Source: Wolfiporia cocos (Eukaryota > Basidiomycota > Agaricomycetes > Polyporales > Phaeolaceae). From it: a stretch of DNA of 64,000 bases. The translations under genes and the position numbers were made by a program. The notes under the pieces were generated by a model. The model ran no database searches, was not told where the DNA came from, and saw only the letters and a program-made list of their open reading frames with translations. Within the stretch, counting starts at the first letter, position 1; the number at the start of each line of letters is the position of its first letter. Shown piece by piece: positions 19,527 to 33,400 of this stretch. The stretch spans positions 248,001 to 312,000 of the forward strand of contig JACCLO010000005.1 in assembly GCA_029448655.1 (NCBI GenBank). The letters are read 5' to 3'.

Positions 19527-22133
19527 TCAATTAGGGCCGATAAACTGGTAGAGAATCCGCCGGACGAGTCCCGACAAGTGCTGTGGTTCGTTCTACCAAG
19601 GGGACGTGCATCAGTACACGAAGCAGCAATGCAAAGTAGCCTTCAAGGCTCACCTGGTAAATGCTCTATCCAGCACACCACAAATTCAGCTTCGAAGCAC
19701 TACACAACCGACGACCGAGCAAACGCACCATCATCATGCCCATCCCCGCCGCAGACAGGAGCACCTCGCCCCACTGGCCCGTGCGTCCGACCCACCCGCG
19801 TCCACGCGCGGTAAGCCACGTGCTCTCGAGGCCGCGCGGCAGCACGTACATCGCGAGCTCCTCGCGCCGGCGCTTGTCCTCGACGAGCAGCGAAAGGCCG
19901 GAGAGCAGGCCGAGCGCGTAGTAGCTCTTGCGCGAAGCGAGCGCGTCCACGGCGGGCTGCGGCACCAGCTGCGCGAGCATGGCGAGGAGCGAGGATGACG
20001 GGGGGAGGGACCTCAGCGCGGTCAGGTCGTTGAAGAGGTTGTGCTTTAGGCAGAACGCCGCTGGGTTGCTTTAGCGTTAGAGGTGGGGCGTAAGGGAGAT
20101 CAACGGTTGCTTACATTGGTAGATAAAGACGAACACGCCGAGGAAGGCTGAGCTGCGCGCCGTGCCGAGCGCCGCGCGGAGGAGCATGCGCGCGGGCTCG
20201 CGGAGGACGCGATCGCGGCGAAAGAGCAGCATTGGGATGAGGTGGAGTGCGCCGTAGATAGGGAGCATCCAGCGGACTACTGCGATGAAGCGATCGAGTT
20301 GAGTCAGCGTACAGGAGTCGAGCCATGGGTGCAGTGCCGAGCACGGGACAAACGGAGGGCCAAAGGCCTGATCTGGTGGGGGAAGAGACGCTCGTGCAAT
20401 GCGCGCGAGCATGTCTGCCTTATTCGCTGGTGTCGTATCCTGGAATAGAGAAGATGCAGATACATGTAAGTTGTCAGAAATCCGAAGGTACATAGACATC
20501 ACGACGGACGGATATTTACTGACCTTCTTGTTTGCCAGTGATTGCATATCAGCGATCCGAAAAGTGCCTTTCTGACACATGTCTCGTTGGATGCGCACCG
20601 TTTCCCGGTGGCACTTGCTGGCTGTTGCAATCCTAAAGAAAAGGCCTGTGAGTATAACCATGCATCGGAGGTAGGGTTAGGGTTATATGAAGACCGTAAT
20701 GTGGATAGCAAGGAGTGCAGGGTTAACGAACGGGGATTCGTGACACATCTGGACTAGAAGGCACGCACCATGTGTCGTATGATCGTGGTAGGGTTTCTGG
20801 GCGTAAGAACCATGCGTACATAATCTGTCCACAGCTGGTATGACACGAAGATGTTGCAGGACAGCAACAATTCAGCGACAGTACATAGTGCGCATCCATA
20901 ACAATGGTATAATTATGAGCGCAATTCGATAGAGGAGCTGGAATGTACACACCAAAGCGAGAAAACGAGAACAGCTCCGTGGGGAATTTCGATACCACGC
21001 TTCGACGTAAACGCATTCACTGATCCCTGCAAGCCTCTTCAATTACGGAAAACGATTCATCGTCGCGTCAACTTGACCAGCGTAAAAGGGTATCATAGGA
21101 ACACACCTGACGAAGAGCTGCTGTGCAATCCCGACGCGCCGATCACGCTTCTCGAACATGATGGCTGCCCCACCCGCAATCGCACCCGCAAGCACGCTAT
21201 ACCACCGTCTCGTGCGCTTACGGACCCACACCTGGTGCGCCTGTGCGCTCATGGACAGACGCGCATGCCGCGAGCCGCGACGCGTGCGCACCGCTCGCTC
21301 GATGTCCACGTCTTCCTCGTCATCGACGTCGTCCGAAAACGGTGAGTCGGAAAGAGAATAGGGACGGACGCGGGAGGAGGCACGCTTGTGTGATGGGGAA
21401 GTAGGCTGGGGAAGGACGAGAGGGAGATAATTGAGAAGAAATTTGTATATTGCAACGAAGGAGCCTACGAGGACGTGAGCTATAGTGTATGGTCGAGAAG
21501 AGCAGCACATACCGAGCATGGCGGCAAAACGGAAGGAGTCAAGACCGAAGGCGGCATGGCGTATTAGCGCGAATCGATACTGTCTGACATCGAATGTTCA
21601 TCGCATGCACTGATGCAGAGAAATGTACAGGATGTAATCCGGGCATCCTGCGATATAGCAGCATAAGGCGAAATCTCGCGATGCCACTCTTGAGCGCGAC
21701 ATTTCTCGTGCATGTGCCTCGAATACGCAGCCGCAGAGCATTCCACACACCTTGGGATTTTCTTAAGTCGCGTCATGAGCAATATCAGATTTACGCCCGA
21801 GCGGATGGCAAACGCAAGTCCTCCCGCTCGCGCACCTCCTCTTCCCCCATGTCCCATACATTCCCATAGATCGCGGACCTCGGCGGGTTTCTCGCCTCTG
21901 TCCCGCCACACGATGCGGCGCGCCTCGCGTAAGCGCTCCTCATAGTTAGCGAGCGCGACCAGATTCTCGAATGATGCCATGGCACGCTTGGGAGCGAACT
22001 GGATGTATGATGGGGTGCGGGACAGTTCAGCGCCAGCCGTCGCGTTCGTATTGCTTTGGCGTGCCCGTGAAGGAGAAGACTCCGGTGAGCTCTCTATTTC
22101 AGGCGAGAGTGGGGACGGCGATTCGGCCATCAT
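19527..22133 (-). CDS. TMEM135-like membrane protein
   Basis: ATG at 22133; an acidic Ser/Pro start (MAESPSPLSPEIESSPESS) leads to FAIRSGVNLILLMTRLKKIP, GSFVAIYKFLLNYLPLVLP, SVLAGAIAGGAAIMFEKRDR, RVGIAQQLFVRGLQGSVNAF and CGQIMYAWFLRPETLPRSYD. Towards the end it reads VRWMLPIYGALHLIPMLLFR and LSGLVRRILYQFIGPN before the TGA at 19527. This order matches fungal proteins with the Tmem135 N-terminal domain. The animal homologue sits in mitochondria and peroxisomes and affects lipid and cholesterol handling; the fungal role is not established. Several transmembrane helices are visible. A 12-nt exon (19654-19665) encodes SIYQ directly before NEPQHLSGL. About eight introns; no lesion found. Confidence 0.8.
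19654..19665 (-). other. 12-nt microexon of the TMEM135-like gene
   Basis: AGCATTTACCAG (minus strand) lies between a 63-nt intron (GTGCGT...TAG) and a 61-nt intron (GTGAGC...TAG). It adds SIYQ and joins GMMM to NEPQHLSGLVRR, restoring the family C-terminus. Without it the last exon is also in frame, but the conserved YQ-(N/D) step is lost. Confidence 0.65.
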
Positions 22134-23007
22134 GGAGAGTCTTATATGTGAGAGACGTGTCGAACAGAGTAGGAATCAGCAGCCCGGAGGAGAGAACGAA
22201 TGGAGAGTGGCGGAGGGAATGTGATTGACCCTGCTGCCTATGGAGGAAGGAGTGCGTGACCTCGGGCGAACTGCTTGGGGCGGATATAGCGCGGACGTAG
22301 CCCCGACTGGGGGATCCTCGAAAATAAAGAAAGAAGGTATGTTAGACGCCCGCATCGTTGTTGCTGTGATCACTTCCAGTTCCAATGCCAGCTAGTCGCA
22401 TTCTGTTGCTAAGCCTGCATGTATAGTTTAGCCACAGACTGAGCTTAGGAGAAACAAAGAACCGAAACTCGAGTGGGGATCGCGCCCTTTGACATGCGGC
22501 TATACCAACCGATACACGAGCTGCAGCAGAGAGTGAATATTTCATCTGACTGTCAGCCATTTCAATTGTCAAAGTATACGGGAGTAGTGGCTCAAACCAG
22601 CCTGACTTAGGAAGACAGTCATTCCTATAGTATGCCATTGCCAAGCCATGCCCGACCCACGCACATAACCAGCATGTATTAGTCCGATGATGACAGTTCT
22701 AGTACGACCATACATATAAATACAACGGAACGGTAGTGATACAACCCTATCATACTGACAGCGGGGTGTCCGATGCGAAGAGTACAGAATCTGGGAGGAT
22801 ACACTACAGCAGTTCATCGTCTGACCATGGATAAAGACTGACACCACCGCTCTCCATGCGGAGCGGCCCATTTTGGTAGAATTTTTGAACGTGCGGAGGT
22901 GGGGTAGGTAAGGGGAACAATGACGTATCCGGAATCGCAGCGAGGCATGCTCGTACGTGGAGATTGACCGACTGCAAAAACAAGGGTATGAGTAAGTTGA
23001 TGCGCTC
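22134..23007. other. No supported gene
   Basis: 5' flank of the TMEM135-like gene and 3' flank of the DUF6534 gene. Only short frames without motif. Confidence 0.4.
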
Positions 23008-24904
23008 TTATGCTGATATGGACAGATAGCGAACCTGGCCCCCACTCGTATATCTGTAGCTGCGATGGTCATGTGTTTGGAAGCTGGTCATGGAAGACGG
23101 TGAATATGGAGATTTTGTGGACCTCATGGTGGACAAGGTCTTGCGATGGACCTTACGCAGGGCTGGCCGTGCGTTGAGGGTCGCCAGCAAAGCGTTGAGC
23201 AACACTGTTAGTAAATGATGAGCAGAGCACATGAGACATCGTGGAGAAAATCATACATTTTGGAAGCACGAAGAATATCGCGATAAACAGAAGGCTGTCC
23301 GGCATGGTAGCATACTATGAAGCCACGTCAGAGGAGTAACTTGCCACACACACAAGCTACAGCTTACTGTCACTAGACAGGCAATCTCACAAAGGCTAAA
23401 CACACCGATACAATAAGCATCATCGATCAACCAGCAATCGAGAACAGCACCTAGTGAGAAGACCAGTGTTGATGCCATATATCATGATTAACTGAGCCAG
23501 GTCCCGCGTACTGAGCAGTGTTGTTAGCAGAGCTCCAATGTAAGAGCCTCACAACTCACAGTGGGATATCCGTCGCATACTTACGCAGCAAAATACAAAG
23601 TGATATGGCAACTGTGACATCTGTAACGATGCCAGCACCCAGACTTGTGTACAGTATCCACTTCGACTTGCGTAAGTGAGACATCAGCTAACAGATCAGT
23701 TGACGTACCGAGAGTTGGGACAAACGAAAGACGTTGCCAATGACAAGGAAGCTTCATTAACTTTCGTCACATAGGCCAATGGTCAGTGGTTTGATAGACT
23801 TACGACCTGACAGAGAAGACTAGGCGCTACGGGGTAAGAGCGTGTTTCTGAGGAACAATGCTTCCAATGTACGTACCCATGCTACCCACTGAAGCTAGAT
23901 CAGGAAATGATAGGAGGTAGGGCCATTATACGTGACTCACCGAACGCCACAATAGTGCTCGTGCCCTGGCAGGTCATGTTATCTTACGACCTCGGAGAAC
24001 AAGAGGTGATTGTACGCACAATGACAGATGCAAGCCATCGATTTCGTTTGCTGACTAGAATCCATTAGCTGAAGACCAATAATCTTTGCTGAGATCATAC
24101 ATACATTTCCACATCCGGTGGCCGAATAGACTGATCACATGACATGAGCGCCGCCAATTTGACACGATTAAAACAACACATACAATCTGACTAGCGCGTT
24201 AATGAGACCCTGCAACTCGCATGTGAGCTCATTAAGCTGATCAATGATGCCGCCATATTTACCGCAACCGCAACATGTGCCTGTTTGAATGTTAATCAGT
24301 ACATTGCTTCGCATGCGCATCATCGATCATAACAGGTCTTACCTTGAGACTCCTGCACAAAGGGGATTGATCAATGGACGGTGCACTTGTGCAGTAAATA
24401 CAACATACCACGGAGGGACAATTAGTGCTTGTGGATTTGCGAAGTCGATTACAGCACACTCGTACACTGACCTCGTGATTAGTGCCAGATGCAGTCCATC
24501 TAGCACCCTATCCATGTGTGTGAGCCCATTAAGTAGCGGATGAGTTAGCATCCAGAGACTTACCACAACAAGAATATCTGAGCAAAAGGAGAAGTATGTA
24601 AGGGGGCGTTGATCCAATAACGTGGAGTTGAGAGACGTACCGAGCACTTAAGACGCCAGGGATCATGTTTGCATTGTCGATAATAGACATATGACTGGAT
24701 GCTAGTCATGCCGTACAACCTGTGTGCGATTTATGTGAGGCCATCACATTACCCCGGATCGTCAGGAACATCAAGCTTACGCCGCGGCCGCCAGGTTCCC
24801 TGAATGACATTATTAGTACTAGGTCATGAAAGTATAAGCTCCACCGCACCCAGAAGCGCGGCTCCCAGCGTATGTTTCAGCGGGGGCTCCGCAGATGTTA
24901 CCAT
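23008..24904 (-). CDS. DUF6534-type multipass membrane protein
   Basis: ATG at 24904 gives MVTSAEPPLKHTLGAALLG. A 19-nt exon (24781-24799) adds NLAAAA, then LYGMTSIQSYVYYRQCKHDP. Later exons give VLDGLHLALITRSVYECAV, IDFANPQALIVPPW, MPDSLLFIAIFFVLPK and VLLNALLATLNARPALRK before the stop at 23008. This succession (GAALLG, LYG.TS.Q.Y.YY, LD.LHL.LI...VY, N.LLATLNAR) is characteristic of the seven-helix DUF6534 proteins that are abundant in Agaricomycetes. Their function is unknown; the fold suggests a membrane sensor or carrier. The gene has many small exons, and junctions between 24300 and 23500 were not all resolved. No inactivating change was seen in the parts read. Confidence 0.75.
24781..24799 (-). 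other. 19-nt microexon of the DUF6534 gene
   Basis: Flanked by a 50-nt intron (24849-24800) upstream and a GTAAGC donor downstream. It is the only way found to join LLG (phase 1) to LYGMTSIQ (phase 2) in frame. Confidence 0.65.
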
Positions 24905-25883
24905 TGTGTTCAAGGGAGCTTGCATACACCTGCACAGAATGTGTTGCGTCGGTTATTATATACCATTAACACTCCAGAGCTAAACATATCGCGGTGCGGC
25001 AAAGGCGCGGCCGAAGCAACCGTAACTGCGAAAGAACACTTGTTCGGGTTATTGTGGTTAGCTACAATCGAGGTCAATCTGTCGGCCCTGCAAGGAAGGC
25101 TGTGGAGATCATCTCACCTCGCACAGGCTTTACCGACCATATCTTCCAACCGAGGCTGAATGGCTGTGGTCAGATTCATATGTAGGCCATGAGACCGATC
25201 GGCAGCCGCATCCTGCCCATGTAAGTTCAAAACGTTGCCACGGGGCCGCGGGAAGTTGGTCTAGGACCCTCTTTAAAGGGCCGTGCTCATCAATCAGGCC
25301 GCTGCTTGGCGCCCGCGAGCGGCAAGATGCAGGTCTTCTGCCTTGTGGCAGGACTAGTAAGCAAACTGAGGTATCCAGCACCGAGACAGTTCAAACATAT
25401 TGAAAGTTGCGGTGCCTTGCTGACCGTTGCGCGAGAAATGGGATGAGGTTCAATAGGGCGGTGCCAGCTCGCCTATGGCGACAATGTGAGAATCAGCAGT
25501 TCTGACAATCACCGGAAAGACGAGCGCGGGGACAGGATCCGAAGATGTCGAAAACACAAATCGTTCGGAAGATAGGTGCAAGATAGGTGCGGCGAAGAAT
25601 AGAGCGGGCGCACCTTCGCAGGTGAGACGCACTTGTCTTGATGCGTTTGCAGCTCCTTGATAGTACGAATGTGATGGAATTGTGAGACGGGCAGTTTTGA
25701 CAAGCGAATATTTCATCTTACGGCCATTGTACATACAGATCTGCGAATTATGTGCAAAGGTAAGCAGAACAACACGAAGATGTACTGCAATATTCCGGAA
25801 CCGTTGTCCGCATGAGGCACTGGGTGGCTACTGATTGTGGGATGACGAAAAACATGAGGGAGCAGGCTTGTATGTATCCTGGG
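24905..25883. other. No supported gene
   Basis: Upstream of the DUF6534 gene. A minus frame at 25450-25734 is open for 94 codons but shows no family pattern. Confidence 0.4.
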
Positions 25884-27036
25884 CTACAATTCAGGGGTAC
25901 GGCGCCCCACGCTAGCCCAGCTCGAGGCCTCACTGCCAACTTCGAAAGCATGCTCCTCGCGAGCGCTGCCGTTACCGGGACTAAACATGGCTGACCGCAA
26001 CGACATGTTGTCGTCGGTATCGGATGGCAATTCGAAGTCTGTATCCAGGTCAGTGTCGTACATCATCGGGGAACGTTGACCCCCGCTTGCAAGCGCGCTG
26101 GAAGTAGATCCACCTGCGGACACGGAGTAGATATCGGAGAAAGGCGACTGTACACGAGAATCGGACATCAGATGTCTGATTCCCGCCTGCTCTCCGGACA
26201 GATGATGAACAGACCCCATGATGGCAGTGTCGTACATAGCAGGGATGTCGGGAGAGGAGGACCTGGATGAAGGGAAAGAACGCAGTGTATCAGGTGTGCC
26301 TGCCCGCATTGATTCAGCGCTCATTGACATTGGCGTAGGCAGTCTAGGAGAAACCACGATCGGGGAGTCCACCGCTGGCGAACGAGTTCGCTGAGCACTC
26401 GAGGAGAGGCGATCTTCCCGTATTGCGCTGCTGAAGTGCATGGCTGGCGTAGGCACAGGACTATCCCTTTGAGGGCTTCCTACAGAAGAGGGAGCAGGTG
26501 AAGAAATCTCAGACGAGTCGAAAACGACATGTGTGGGGGACATGAGGTTGAAGGGAATATCTATGTTGGACTGGCGGGAAATAACCGAGTTTGAGCGGGA
26601 GCTGTCACGTCCTAAGAAGCAGGAGATCTATACCTGGTCCATGATGCCAGTCCTCGGTCTGAATCTGAGGCCAGACGTCGGTTGATTCTGAGGAGGCCGA
26701 CCAGTACTGGAACCTTGCGTGAACTCGTCCAACTCCACTGATAAGCCCTTCTCTCCGTCGGATGAGTCATTGTCGTCCCTAGAATCATCATCGTGTCTCG
26801 TTTCGACTGGGCTGGCCAGGATGGGTCCTTGACGCTGACGTCTTGCCCTACGGCGACGCTCAAGGAAGGACTCAGCCCAAACCTCAAGATGCGGAGCTAT
26901 GTGTGGTTCATACACAAACTGGACACTGTCAGGCGTACGACTCCACATCTCAAGCGACTGGTCTCACTTTGCCGAACACATACATCGCACCAATGGCGCC
27001 GACAGCGCCGAGAACGTAGACAGCAGGGGCTGGCAT
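25884..27036 (-). CDS. Hypothetical membrane-anchored Ser-rich protein
   Basis: Three exons. ATG at 27036 starts MPAPAVYVLGAVGAIGAI, a hydrophobic anchor. After a 58-nt intron it reads VQFVYEPHIAPHLEVWAESF and an Arg-rich ERRRRARRQRQ stretch. After another intron the remainder (about 225 residues) is Ser/Pro-rich and acidic, with SDTDDNMSLRS and a C-terminal SEASSWASVGRRTPEL. The anchor plus a long disordered cytosolic tail is a layout seen in uncharacterised basidiomycete proteins. No catalytic motif. An alternative without the first exon would start MWSRTPDS but lacks the anchor. Confidence 0.6.
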
Positions 27037-27194
27037 GGCTGTGGAGGAGAAGGAGGGATGCAAGAGGCGAGGATACACGCCTCCGAATCGAATCGGGACC
27101 GCCTCAAGGATAATATTGGTACCCGGCCGGACGCGGGGCCGACTGTGGACTGCGGGACGCGATAAGTGCTTTGTCAGTAATACAAAGAATTATA

Positions 27195-27215
27195 TTGTGC
27201 AAAGTGGACAACATA
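27195..27215 (+). repeat. Isolated sequence resembling the element terminus
   Basis: TTGTGCAAAGTGGACAACATA matches 19 of 21 positions of the terminus TTGTACAAAGTGGACACCATA and also ends in TA. No subterminal GATTTTT repeats or inverted partner were found nearby, so it may be a relic end or chance. Confidence 0.35.
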
Positions 27216-27469
27216 TTTTTGTGGCGATCGTTCGGTCGACAAATGTTCGGAGGTGGGCAGGCTAGTAAGCAAGTCCTATTCCACGATGTCCGAACGACGA
27301 TTACATTGCTATACTTATGGTTACGATGCAGTATGTAGTCCGTGCAGTGCAGCAAAGATCATGAGCCAGATTCAACACAAAGTCCACTAATGTAATTGTT
27401 CAACCGTCAGTCCAATGTCATGTAAGGAGTGACCGACAACCAAGAGAATGCGAAGGTCCGTGAGAGTAA

Positions 27470-30400
27470 CTACGATTGAGAGAGAATTTTGTCGATGGAT
27501 TCGTTCAGGAACTGTTTCCTGCTAGAGAGGTCTGCCTTGGGGAAGCGGGCCTGGATAGCTTCCCGTGCGGTCCTAGTCAACAGTGATCAGATCGCATTTA
27601 CATGATGAGATGAAACTGGCAGCTCACTTCTTCGTGACAGTCATGAGGTCCTGCGTACTGAGGTAAGTTCGCAATGCGTTGACAAGATCGTCATCACTAG
27701 GTTCTGGGTTCATGCTGGGGCCAGCAAACGGATTTACTGATGTTGCCATTGAGAAGGTTGACATCGGTCGTTGCATCGCCGGCATCGAGCCTGGCGGCGC
27801 GAATCCGGACTGTGATCCCGACATGTCCCTTTCACCACCGAACATGTTGAGGTTAGTCATGATGGTGTTGCGGGGTGCGTTTGGCATCATGCCATACATG
27901 CTCGCTGTATGCTGGTATGGCATCGGGGCGGGCATTCCCACGGGACCATACTCAGAACCAGTGACAGAACCACCTGTGGGCATGAATGGCAGCTGCGGCA
28001 AGTTGTATTGCGACATGACCGGTTGCCCGCCGTATTGAGACAAGTTGGCTTGCGATTGTCTGTCGCGGAGGTTTGAGCCGGAGCCCTTATGACCAAGCGG
28101 ATTGTGGTCGCGGTAGTAGTCTCCTGCTTGAGATGCCTGGTGGAAGCTGCGTGGCGACTGCGACCTTGATGGGACACGCGATCTGGCTTGGGATTGAGGC
28201 TTGCTGCTGTAGCCAGTCTCGTCTGAATGACGAGATCCCGTCTCCCATGCTTCGGCCTCGTATTCTGGGAGGCAGATGAGACCTCGGTGCAAGATGATCA
28301 GTATAACCATAGAAGACGTACCGCTGAACTTCTTGAGGGGAATCATAGATTCATCGAACTTCTCGTCGTCGTTCATGATGACCTTCTTGTTGCTGCCCTC
28401 ACCGATGACAAGACGCGTGTTACCCCAACTGAAGTCGTCCATGCACCAGAACGAGTACAGAGGCAGGAAGAAACTGTACACAGGGTAGCTATCGTGTCGT
28501 CATATTAGTGGGTCTGCGCGAGTTCTAACTGATGAAGTGCGTACGAGAGGATGTAGACGACCATCCAACCGATCAGCATGAATTCTCGCTTGAGAAGGAA
28601 AATAATGGCCTGTGACGTGTTGTAAGACAAGCCATGAAAAGCAGTATCTGTGTACACACCTGCAGACCATAGATCGCAGCTATCATGATGATAGAAATCA
28701 GCGGGAACGCGGACTTGCCGAGGGAGACAACGATGATGAGGTAGAACAACTGTCGTGACTATGAGAGTACGTCCAAATTGTGACTATCGCTAGTACTCAC
28801 ATAAATCGTCGTCGCAGGCAAAATCTGTTCGATGATCAGTTTCTGGACAGTTTGGTTCAAAGTGTAAAATACACACCAGAGTTCCGAGCAGATCGACGAA
28901 GACGAAGAACCGCATGGAGAAGCAACAGAAGCCCATCATCTCGGGGAGGAATATCAGCTCGCACAGGTTGTGGACAGTCGAGTTGATCCAGCGACGACGT
29001 TGAGAGAACAGCACACGCCAGGATTCCGGAGCGATGGTGCGAGCAAGCGCCGTTGATGTGAACTTCGTTCTAAACGTAGGGAAATGCTTGAGGAGCAGCG
29101 TCGTCAAGAAACGATCTTCACCGAGCGACAGCAAGTTCTTCTTGTGCAGCGTGTCAACGTTAGGTTCCTGGTACTCTTCGATAATGCGGTTGGAGATGAT
29201 AATCGGGCGGCCCTTGTCTGCCGTCCGTATGCGGTACATCGAGAAACATCCTGGCAGACATGAGACCGATCCGAACAAACTCTCAAAGGCCTTTGACAAG
29301 TGGTGAGAGATATAGTACTCGTAGACCTAAGCGAGCGACGATTAGCCATGGACAGCCTGTGCACAAATCAAGCGCACCTGGATCATCGTCCACCAAGAGC
29401 CCTCCTCGTTGTCAAGTCGGGTTTCTCCACAGATACCAATGATACTCGAATCGTCAGCTGCAGCAGCCACGAGCCTGTTCAAAGAATCCGGAGTGACGGC
29501 CTATGATCCTGTCAGTATGCATAGAAGGGAGCTGAACAAAGAAACACTGACCGTATCAGCATCGACAGTGAAAATGTATTCGTAGAATGCCGGATCTATG
29601 CCGATGACATTGCGCATTTGGTGGTAGATCTCGAGCTCAAGGGGCGTCATTGGAGCATCAAAGTGCACTCGGTTCAGATACTGCATAAGCAGGATTTGAC
29701 TGTCTCGCTTTCCGCGGTTGCCCGGCTTCGTGCGCTCAGTGGGTTTCCCAACCTTTACGACGACGATGTAACTACAGGTGACGGTGTCAGTGCCGAGATG
29801 TCTATGATCACTCCAGATTCAGCAACTCACGGAACGACGTGTCCCTCGAATTCGTAGAGACCAGAGTAGATTTTGCCGTAGTTGACCACCTTGGAACCTT
29901 CGCCGACGGACTTCATCATCAACGGCTCGGGGTCGAGCTTCGGGTCGACACCAAGAATGTCCAAGACGATGCGGGGGGTTGTACGATCGTTTCCCGTTCC
30001 AATGATGTTACCATCGCAGATGATGAACATGAGCTTGCGCTTGTCGTCGTAGTTCAGAGCCGCCAGTGAATCGATCGTACGGCGCAAGGACTCTTCGCCT
30101 TCAGTATAGCAGGGAACCTGGCAGAGTACGAACTTGTCCAGCATTTCTGGCGTGCCAGGTGGGGTCAACTGCAGCGCCGCGAGGACTTGAAAGCGTGTCA
30201 GTCGATAAGTTGCTTGTAGAATGTAATGAACCCTCACACTTCAACCCCATCGAGCCCATAAGAATACAGGAGAAGACCAATAGCATGACATTCTGGACTG
30301 CGCAACGCGGAGTGCTACGGAAGTCGACCTCACCCCAGTAGAACATGTTCTGAATGCAGGCGACGTTCTGGTCACGGTATGTCTCGTTCATGTTGCTGAG

Positions 30401-33400
30401 AACAGACTCGATCGACTTGGAAATGTCTTGACCGGGCAGCTGCGACCACAGCTGCGTGAGATCAGAATCAAGGAACTCGTACATGCTATTATCGTCCTCG
30501 TTGGTTAGGGTTTGGAAGTACGCCGAGAGGTCGTACACCGAGTTGTCCCAGATAGCCCAATACCTGTCTCATGATAAGTACGCGAGCACAATGTATTTTC
30601 TGTTCGACTCACCGCTCGTCATTTGTGTTATCGCCCTCGCTTAGCAGATCTGCCTTGGAGAAGACCAGAGCGCCGATACGATACTGCCTAATTCCTGGCT
30701 GAAAAATAGCAGTATACCAGTTGTCTTGATGCAGCTTGCTGGTAGTATACTGCTGCCTGGCACCAGATACATGCATAGCAGTAGGGACATCGTCCGTGAA
30801 GTTAGATGGTGTGGCAAGGTACAGCTGATCGTTGGTGACGAGGCCGGCACACGCCAGTGTGAGGGGAGGCGGGAAGTAGTACGTCAAATCCTGACCGGCC
30901 AGATATTCCAGATTCGCCTGACTGTTACTTGGCTCGGCAGTGATATCGCTGTGATCACCCTGGACAAAGTTCGAGACGTCATACACATTCCCTTGGATAG
31001 CGACGTAGAAGTCGTTCGTTCCCGTATGGTCCGCAAGCTCGTCGACGTTCCATACCTTGTCGTAGTCCGGACATAGAAGGCGGCCGAAGAGGATGATGTA
31101 GAACAGGACGATAAAGTTGAACACCAAGATAAGCCAGAAGATGGTGAACTTCTCTCGCCACGCCAGACGGACGTCCGGGCGTTTCATGCGACCAACCCTG
31201 GCGAGGCACCACGACGGTATCCAGAAAGTCGTCGTCCACACCATTATCAACCAGAAGCGACGCGACCGGCTGGTGGGCAACTCCTCGACGGCGTTTGGCG
31301 CCTCCTTGACAACCATGCTGCCCTCCTCCTTCGATTGTTCGACAGTAGGCGGATCACCGTAGCCCCCCTCTTTCCTCTCCCAATCCGAGCCCCACACCTC
31401 GCCCTCCTGTTCGCTGAAGGCCGGAGTGCCATCGAGCTGCGGTGTAGGGAAACCAGAACCGACTTGGGCGTAACCACCATTCGAGCCAGGACCGCGGTAG
31501 CTGGTACCACCGGTGGCTGTACGGGCCAAAACCAGGTCATCGTTACTGTTCCCTGCGCCGTAGACCGCATTAGAGTTGGAGAAGGGACCTTCTGGGTTAG
31601 TGTACTCCGTCGCATCGTCTGGCAAGACACTCTCGTCGTCATCGCCGCCCTCGCGGGAACCCTTACGTGCCTCCTTCTCGGCAGCCCGCACGACGTCCTC
31701 GGCCATCTTCCACGATGTATATGTCAGCCAAATTGAGCGATGGCCGACAACATAGTCGACGCCTTCCTGCCACCCATTCGCTTGCGCACACTGCCGGATC
31801 CGCTCTGCATCCGAGCCCCGCATGGTCGGCACATACCTATCACAGAACGCCGTCTGATCGAGGTCGACCACAAAGTCCGTCTTCCGTCTCGAAACGAGAT
31901 CTGGAAGGAGTAGCGATCGGATTTGCAGCTTCACCCTACGCTTATCGAACGAGTTGGACGATCCGGAGTCGTTTGGCCGGATACAAGAGACAGTCCACAG
32001 ACGCGTGCGGTCGATGCTGGCCATGAGCTCCGACAGGTTGTGGTTCAGCTGAGTCGTGATAGGATAAATCTTCGAGGGATCCAGATGCGCGTGCTCTTCG
32101 CTCTCTGTCGGGCGAGCTCCATCTTGGGACAGAACAGGTGTGGGCAGCCGCAACGGGCGCGAAGAGACCTGTGCCTGGACGATGATGGACTCGTCCTGAG
32201 TATGCCTCTCCGTGGCCAAGCTTGGGCCGGACATCAACTTCGACACGAACGGGTCTGTCGAGTTGCGCAGAAGGGTAACAAATGCGGAGTCGAGGAGATC
32301 GGTGTCCTTCTCGATGAAGGCATGGGCATCGTAGGAGCATGGTCCCGCGAAGTGGTTGATGCCGAAGACCAGGCCGGCGGATTGCTCTGGCGGGCTCGCG
32401 ACGAAGGACGCATGAACACCAAACTTCGCCACAAGGTCTTGCAAGAGCTCCTCGTCCTTCTTCTCTCCGCTCTTGCCCGACTTGTACGAAGAGCAAGCCT
32501 TGTTGACGACTCCCAACATACCACCAGGCTTCTTGTGCGCTCTCTCGCTGAGCTGTGCGCCGCGCAGAAGCTCGATACACGCCGAGTTATCCATAGTGGT
32601 AATCGCCGGTAATGCGATGCCGTCGCCGGTGAGCTGACCATTGTAGCCCACGGAGTCCTCGAAGACATGCCGCAGCACGTACGAGTGTACCATCTCGTCG
32701 GTGAAATTGATGCAGAATTCGTCGAAGCCAGATTGGGCATGAGCCGGCAACAGTGGCGCGGGACCACCAAAGTACACCGATGTCGAGCCGGGTGGACCCT
32801 TAGTCTGGAACCCGGGCTGGTCGAGCAAGATGATTTGCGTGGGAGGAGGGGGATCCTGGGGACTGGGAGCAATCCTGTGGTTGGCGGTCTCCACCACGAA
32901 GGCGAACAGGATGGCATAGAGGTCCCGCATGAGCGAGTCCCGCTGGGCCGCGCTCTGTTGCGCGTTCAACATGACGGTGTAGAGCTCCTTCCGGACGTAG
33001 CTCGTCTTGTTCGTCATGGTCTCCGTGAGCTCGTCCAACGGAACTCCCAACAACCGAGCAACTTCCTCCAGAATAAGCGGGTTGGCGACGTACGCGGAGA
33101 CGTCGCGGGCGTCTGCCTCGGTGAACTGGATGTTGCTAAGCAGCAGGATTGCCACGAGCAGGCTGAAGATGGAAGACAGATGCTTCGACTTGAATCCTAG
33201 CGTCTTCATGGCATCACGCAACTCGTCCATGGAAGCCGCATCGTCGCTGAAAGGCCCCGACGGTAGTCGGTAGCAGCCCGACGACGCAAGCAGCGCGTAC
33301 TCGGAGGGGTCTTCCAGGTTGAAGCGGTCACGTTCTTCGGGAGTCGCTCCAGCAAGGAATTGGTAGAAGACATGATACGTCCGCTCTTCGAACGACAAAC

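Noticed and set aside
31667..32917. Long frames antisense or offset to the chitin synthase motor domain
   Set aside because: They overlap a fully supported domain and have no motif of their own.
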